Positions 16,658 to 21,125 of a DNA stretch of 21,125 nt are shown here, in pieces. Position 1 is the stretch's first letter; each line of letters starts with the position of its first letter. The position numbers were made by a program, and so were the translations under genes. The notes beneath the pieces were generated by a model. That model was not told the origin of the DNA, did no database searches, and saw only the letters and a list, made by a program, of their open reading frames with translations. The DNA is from DASRAU01 sp035638075 (lineage in GTDB: Bacteria; Acidobacteriota; Polarisedimenticolia; Gp22-AA2), in the NCBI GenBank assembly GCA_035638075.1, contig DASRAU010000032.1:1-21125 (forward strand), in the 5' to 3' direction.

Positions 16658-16677
16658 CCATTCCGGCTGCGGAATGG
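16658..16677. repeat. Perfect 8-bp inverted repeat hairpin between genes
   Basis: CCATTCCG and CGGAATGG are perfect complements separated by GCTG. It lies 51 bases beyond the stop of the sugar-dehydrogenase-like gene and 117 bases before the synthase start. It could be a transcription end for the former or a regulatory site for the latter. Neither strand has a T-run after it, so it is not a classical intrinsic terminator. Confidence 0.4.
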
Positions 16678-16727
16678 GATCATTTCCGGACCCGGGCGCC
16701 GGGGTGGGATGTCCCGCCGGACGAGAC

Positions 16728-19496
16728 CTACGGTGCGCAGGCCGACGCGGCGGCGTCGATGCCAGGATCGCGCGATCCGATCTGCGCCGCGTCGCCGCCG
16801 TCGTAGGTGCCCGCGCCGGTGCACGAACGGCCGCGCACCACGTACCAGAACGCCTGCCCGGGCGCGGGATCGGCACCCGCCGTCACGGTGAGCATCGGCG
16901 TGGCCGCGGCGAGGCACGCGTCGGTGCGCGCCGCGGCGAAGGGGGTCCCGCCGCCGAGGGCATTGAGATGGCCGCGCACCACATCGTAAGACGCGGCCGA
17001 TGAGAGCGCGCTCCACGAGAACGATCCTCCGCCGACCGTGTCGCCGCCGACCGCACCGGGGATCGGCACGTCGTCGGCGATCCCGTCGCAGTCGTTGTCG
17101 AGCCCGTCGCAGGTGGTCTCGACCGCGACGCAGGTGGCGAAGGTGGCGTGGAACGACTGCGGCGCCGTCGTGGCCAGGAAGGTGCGGCCCGAGTCGCCTC
17201 CGTCGTCCCAGGAGACGAAATAGCGACCGGCCTGCGGCGTGAGGGCGATGAGCGAGTTCGTGGACCCGACGATCGCCTGGCGCGTGAACGAGGTCACGCC
17301 ATCGAGGCCGGCGACCGAGAAGGTCATGCCGGACGGGGTCGAGGAGAAGGAGTTGGTGACCGCCTCCGGCTCGAGCGAGACGCTCTTCGTGTCGGTCAGG
17401 CCTCCCGAGTCGGTGACCGTCAGGCGGAATTCCAGGGACGAGTAATACTCGTGGTCGGGGGCGGTGAAGGTGCCGGTCTTCACGCCGTCGAACGACTGGA
17501 CGTTGTGCGTGTGGCACCCCTCCGGTCCGCCGGGGCAGTGGTGCATCACGACGTCCCAGTGGAAGGCGGCGGCGGGCAGCGTGCCGTCGGAAGGATCGGT
17601 CCCGGTGCCGGAGAAGTTGATCGCCTCGCCCACGTGCCAGGTGAACGACGCGGTCGGTGCGACGAGGGCTGCGGTGGGCGGGGAGTTGCCCACGGAGATG
17701 ATCCTGGAGCCGGTGGCCGTGGCGTTGTCGTCGTCGGTGACCCGCAGCCGCGCCGTAACGTTGCCGACCGCCGTGTAGGTCCAGGTCGGCTGCGGCACGA
17801 AGGCGTCGTCGTACTGCCCGTCGCCGTCGAGGTCCCAGGCGTAGAAGAGGGTCGTCCCCGGGTCCGGGTCCGTCGAGCCGGTGCCGTCGAAGTGCACCAG
17901 CAGCGGCGCGGGGCCGTTCGAGGGGGTCGCCTGCAGATTCGCGGTGGGAGGGTTGTTGCCGACATTGTAGCGGATGCGGCGGACGTTGCCGTCGTCGTGG
18001 TCCACGATGAACAGATCCCCTCCCGGCCCGATGACCAGATCGACCGGATCCGGATCCCCCACCTGCTGGGCGTCCACGACGTGCGAGTCGAAGACCGTGG
18101 TGGTGGCCGGGTCCGGGAGTCCGCCGGCGCCGGCGGTCATCACGAAGACGCAGTTGCGCGAGTAATCGGCGAAGAAGAGCGCGCCGTTCCAGGACGAGGG
18201 ATAGGTGCCGCCGTTGTAGAAGGCGAGCCCCGACACCGACGAGCCATTCGCGGTGGCGCACGGGTCGCCGCTGTACACCGGCAGGGCGTGCTTGTACGCG
18301 AAGTGGGCCGGCGTCGTGCTCGAGGTCGCGAGCGACGTGCACAGGCTCAGGTTGCTGTTGTAGCCGGCCGGGCGATCCGGCCCCTCGACGCACGGCCAGC
18401 CGAAGTTCTCCACCGTGGCGTCGATGGGAGAGGGGATGCGGTCGATTTCCTCCCAGGTGTCCCACCCGACGTCGCCGATCCACAGCTCGCTCGTGCCGGG
18501 GCGGCGCGTGGCGCGGAAGGGGTTGCGCAGGCCGTAGGCGATGATCCGATCGTCCTCGGTGGTGGCGCCGCCGACGAGCGGGTTGTCGGGCCAGGCGGCC
18601 CCGGTGTCCGGGTTGATGCGCAGCACCGCGCCGTCGAAGGTGACGGGATCGCCGGCGCCGAGGGTGCGCACGTCCTGGGCGCGCAGCGCCCCCCCTTCGG
18701 CGCCCGGCTTGGTGGTGCCGGTGCCGCGCGGCGCATTCGGATCGGCGCATGGGTTGATCGGCGTGTAGCGCTGGCCGGTGGCGGGATTGATGCGCAGGGG
18801 TGTCGGCGTGAAGTCCTGCCCCCAGTCCTCGGTCTGGAACGAGGCGCCGTCGCCGGCGGTGACGTACAGGGCCCCTTCCGGCCCGAACACGAGCGAGCCG
18901 ATCGAGTGGCTCGGGTACTGCTCGCACCAGTTGTTCTCGAGGATCACCGTCTCGAAGACGCCGCCGGTGGCGACGAGCGCGTTGTTGGCTCCGACCTCGA
19001 AACGGGAGATGCGGCCGTTCACGACGCAGCCGTCGTCGTTGGCGCCGGGGCCGATGATGTTGTTGCTGCCGTCCTTGTCGGGGCAGGTGTCCCCCCAGCG
19101 CGGCGCGGGCCGCGACGGATCGAGCGGGTCGTAGTCGTAGGTGTAGAGGACGTAGATGTAGGGCGTCGCCGGGAAGTTCGGGTGGAGCGCGAAGCCCAGC
19201 AGCCCCCGGTCCCAGTAGTCGTGCACGTTGGGGCGCAGGTCGTAGGCGGCGCCGGGGCCGACCAGGATCGTGGCGGTCGTGTCGCTCAGGTCGTCGAAGA
19301 CCTTGATGTTGCCGCTCTTCTCCGCCACGAAGACCCGCCCGTCGGGCGAGAAGCGAACCGCGACCGGGTGCGTCAGCCCCGAGAAAGCGACGCTCTCCGT
19401 GAAGTTCGACGGCAGGGCGAAGATGCGGTCTGCCGCGGCCGGCAGGACGAGTGCAACGGAGAGGACCAGGGCGTGGCGGAGCGAGCGACGGTGCAT
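16728..19496 (-). CDS. Secreted PQQ sugar-dehydrogenase-like beta-propeller with PKD-type repeats
   Basis: The 922-residue product has a signal peptide (hydrophobic 9-22). Residues about 30-510 form a six-bladed propeller of the soluble glucose/aldose-sugar dehydrogenase group: LTHPVAVRFSPDGRVFVAE (41-59), GLLGFALHPNF (98-108), His197 before SLVFGPEGALYVTAGD, RINPDTG (293-299) and YGLRNPFR (321-328). Such enzymes oxidise sugars with PQQ, though many propellers of this type lack proven activity. Two PKD-like Ig domains follow (about 515-602 and 606-710), then a beta-rich segment (about 713-787), a cysteine motif CDGLDNDCDG at 796-805 like MopE-type surface proteins, and a final beta-rich domain. 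The tail suggests cell-surface or extracellular placement. GAGGGGG precedes the ATG. It is divergent from the kinase gene (135 bases) and 187 bases upstream of the synthase on the same strand. Confidence 0.87.
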   Translation of the reverse strand: MHRRSLRHALVLSVALVLPAAADRIFALPSNFTESVAFSGLTHPVAVRFSPDGRVFVAEKSGNIKVFDDLSDTTATILVGPGAAYDLRPNVHDYWDRGLLGFALHPNFPATPYIYVLYTYDYDPLDPSRPAPRWGDTCPDKDGSNNIIGPGANDDGCVVNGRISRFEVGANNALVATGGVFETVILENNWCEQYPSHSIGSLVFGPEGALYVTAGDGASFQTEDWGQDFTPTPLRINPATGQRYTPINPCADPNAPRGTGTTKPGAEGGALRAQDVRTLGAGDPVTFDGAVLRINPDTGAAWPDNPLVGGATTEDDRIIAYGLRNPFRATRRPGTSELWIGDVGWDTWEEIDRIPSPIDATVENFGWPCVEGPDRPAGYNSNLSLCTSLATSSTTPAHFAYKHALPVYSGDPCATANGSSVSGLAFYNGGTYPSSWNGALFFADYSRNCVFVMTAGAGGLPDPATTTVFDSHVVDAQQVGDPDPVDLVIGPGGDLFIVDHDDGNVRRIRYNVGNNPPTANLQATPSNGPAPLLVHFDGTGSTDPDPGTTLFYAWDLDGDGQYDDAFVPQPTWTYTAVGNVTARLRVTDDDNATATGSRIISVGNSPPTAALVAPTASFTWHVGEAINFSGTGTDPSDGTLPAAAFHWDVVMHHCPGGPEGCHTHNVQSFDGVKTGTFTAPDHEYYSSLEFRLTVTDSGGLTDTKSVSLEPEAVTNSFSSTPSGMTFSVAGLDGVTSFTRQAIVGSTNSLIALTPQAGRYFVSWDDGGDSGRTFLATTAPQSFHATFATCVAVETTCDGLDNDCDGIADDVPIPGAVGGDTVGGGSFSWSALSSAASYDVVRGHLNALGGGTPFAAARTDACLAAATPMLTVTAGADPAPGQAFWYVVRGRSCTGAGTYDGGDAAQIGSRDPGIDAAASACAP

Positions 19497-19631
19497 GGTG
19501 CGACCCCCTCGTGCCCGATGGAATCGGTGTACGGCCGGTCCCTTTCAGGTACGACCGGGATCCGCCTTGGTCAAGGGGATTCGCGGGGTGACACCTTCAG
19601 CGGGAGTCGTCGGCTGGAGTAGGATCACGCC

Positions 19632-21125
19632 ATGCCGCTCACCGTCGGAACCCGCCTTGGCCCCTACGAGATCTCCGCTCCGATCGGCGCCGGGGGCATG
19701 GGCGAAGTTTACCGGGCGCGGGACACGCGGTTGGGGCGGGACGTGGCGGTCAAGGTCCTGTCGAGCCACTTCTCGGACAGTTCCGAGGCGCGGGCACGTT
19801 TCGAGCGCGAAGCCCGCGTCGTCTCGGGACTCAATCACCCGCACATCTGCGTCCTTCACGATGTCGGGCGCGAGAACGGGGTGGACTACCTGGTGATGGA
19901 GCTGGTCGAGGGCGAGTCGCTCGCGCAGCGCCTCGCCCGCGGCCCGCTGCCGGTCACCGAGGTGCTCCGTCTCGGCGCCGAGATCGCCGACGCCCTCGAT
20001 CGCGCCCACCGCGCCGGCGTGGTGCACCGCGATCTCAAACCGGGCAACATCATGCTCTCGAAATCCGGCGCCAAGCTCATGGATTTCGGGCTGGCGCGCG
20101 AGCGGCAGCGCGTCGGTGTCTTCGGCTCCGCGGCGGACTCCCTGTCGCAGTCCCCGACCGTGGCGACGCCGCTCACCGGGAAGGGAATCTTCGTCGGCAC
20201 CAGCCAGTATGTCGCGCCCGAGCACGTCGAGGGACGTGAAGCCGATGCGCGCAGCGATCTGTGGGCGCTCGGCTGCGTGCTGTACGAGATGACCACCGGT
20301 CGACGGCCCTATGAAGGCGCCTCGACGGCGTCCCTGATCTCCTCGATCCTCCGGGACGAGCCGCGCCCCATGAGCGAGCTGGCGCCGCACACGCCGCCTT
20401 CGCTGGAACGCGTCATCCGCGCCTGCCTGGCCAAGGATCCGGAGCAGCGCTGGCAGAGCGCGCACGACCTCGCCGTGGCGCTGCGCTGGCCTGTGGGCGA
20501 AGCGACCGGCGCCGGCCGGTCGGCCGGGACGCTCCTGCAGCGTGAGCTCGTCCTCACGGCCGCGCACGTGCGCCGGCTCGCCGAGCGCAATCCCAGGCTG
20601 GTGGGCTATCCGGTGACCTACGTCGACAACCAGGTTCAATCCGATCATCTCGTCGTGTTCCTGCACGGACTGGGAGCCGACGGGGGGCAGTTCGAGGCGT
20701 TCCTGAATGCCTCTCCGCATCGCGCCATCGCCGTCACGCTGGTGGGCTTCGGAAAGCTCGAGAAGCGCCGGCCCACGCTCGGGATCGACGACCATTCGCG
20801 CGTCCTGCGCATGCTGCTGAGCGAGATCACGGCCGAGTGCCGGCCCCGTCGAACGCTCCTGGTCGGGCATTCCGCCGGCGCCGATCAGCTGCTGCGCATG
20901 ATGCACGACGATGACGGCGCCGGCGTCCACGTCGACGGCCTGATCGCACTCGGGCCCAACGTCAGCCTCGACACCTGCTTCGCCACCCGGCTGTACGCGA
21001 AAATCGATCCCAGGAATCCCGACAGCACGCTGGCAATCCTGAAATCGCTCGCCGAACACATCGACACCCTCGAGACCTGGCTCGTGGTGCAGAGCTACTT
21101 CGCGCAGATGTTCATCAAGCTCGGC
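19632..21125 (+). CDS. Ser/Thr protein kinase fused to an alpha/beta hydrolase (3' end outside window)
   Basis: The frame is open from the ATG at 19632 to the last base: 498 residues, incomplete at the C-terminus. AGGA lies 7 bases before the start. Residues 12-285 are a Hanks-type kinase with all key elements: glycine loop GAGGMGEV (19-26), Lys41, HRDLKPGN (132-139, catalytic Asp134), DFG (151-153) and APE (195-197). The opening VGTRLGPYEI is typical of acidobacterial kinases. There is no transmembrane segment. After a short helical linker (about 300-325) the chain becomes an alpha/beta hydrolase: VVFLHGLGADGGQF (341-354) contributes the oxyanion HG, and VGHSAGADQLL (411-421) carries nucleophile Ser414 in GHSAG. 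The acid and base residues would be near or past the edge. Such kinases normally carry WD40, TPR or membrane-sensor tails. I infer a cytoplasmic enzyme in which phosphorylation and hydrolysis are coupled; the substrate is unknown. Confidence 0.88.
   Translation, partial: MPLTVGTRLGPYEISAPIGAGGMGEVYRARDTRLGRDVAVKVLSSHFSDSSEARARFEREARVVSGLNHPHICVLHDVGRENGVDYLVMELVEGESLAQRLARGPLPVTEVLRLGAEIADALDRAHRAGVVHRDLKPGNIMLSKSGAKLMDFGLARERQRVGVFGSAADSLSQSPTVATPLTGKGIFVGTSQYVAPEHVEGREADARSDLWALGCVLYEMTTGRRPYEGASTASLISSILRDEPRPMSELAPHTPPSLERVIRACLAKDPEQRWQSAHDLAVALRWPVGEATGAGRSAGTLLQRELVLTAAHVRRLAERNPRLVGYPVTYVDNQVQSDHLVVFLHGLGADGGQFEAFLNASPHRAIAVTLVGFGKLEKRRPTLGIDDHSRVLRMLLSEITAECRPRRTLLVGHSAGADQLLRMMHDDDGAGVHVDGLIALGPNVSLDTCFATRLYAKIDPRNPDSTLAILKSLAEHIDTLETWLVVQSYFAQMFIKLG

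Noticed and set aside
17148..19622. Plus-strand 824-residue frame opposite the sugar-dehydrogenase-like gene
   Set aside because: Val/Gly/Arg-rich antisense shadow; the minus strand carries the propeller and PKD motifs.

Overview
The window is GC-rich, densely coded bacterial DNA that most resembles Acidobacteriota. The grounds are an orphan, duplicated MacB/FtsX-type permease of the kind abundant in that phylum, a cytoplasmic Ser/Thr kinase with an N-terminus typical of acidobacterial kinases, and many secreted or envelope proteins. This is inference from gene content; no rRNA or other marker gene is present. No tRNA, rRNA or CRISPR array was seen. No gene-free stretch exceeds about 280 bases.

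Layout. 2-415 is the 3' end of a transposase-like gene cut by the window edge. 492-848 (-) is a small two-helix membrane protein, and 1024-1872 (+) is an SDR oxidoreductase that carries an apparent Sec signal peptide. From 5429 down to 1901 (-) lie a secreted esterase of the PHB-depolymerase type, a 41-residue membrane peptide, a DUF2785-like protein and a tri-heme cytochrome c. 5710-8142 (+) is the orphan permease.

The most interesting block is 8226-16540. Three tightly packed minus-strand genes read in this order: a PilZ domain fused to a hyaluronan/chitin-synthase-like GT2 (16540-14903); a membrane-anchored protein made of a degenerate polysaccharide deacetylase, a beta-sandwich and a degenerate GH18-like segment (14889-13141); and a 1310-residue protein joining a TPR superhelix, an apparently active CE4 deacetylase and a C-terminal outer-membrane beta-barrel (13144-9212). 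A GH18 hydrolase (8226-9224, +) converges on them and overlaps by 13 bp. Together they look like a c-di-GMP-controlled, synthase-dependent exopolysaccharide system. It is related in logic to PgaABCD, but it has a different synthase class, and the PgaA-like and PgaB-like functions are fused in one chain.

Beyond that block, 19496-16728 (-) is a secreted PQQ sugar-dehydrogenase-like propeller with PKD-type repeats. 19632 to the right edge (+) is a Ser/Thr kinase fused to an alpha/beta hydrolase, truncated by the window end.
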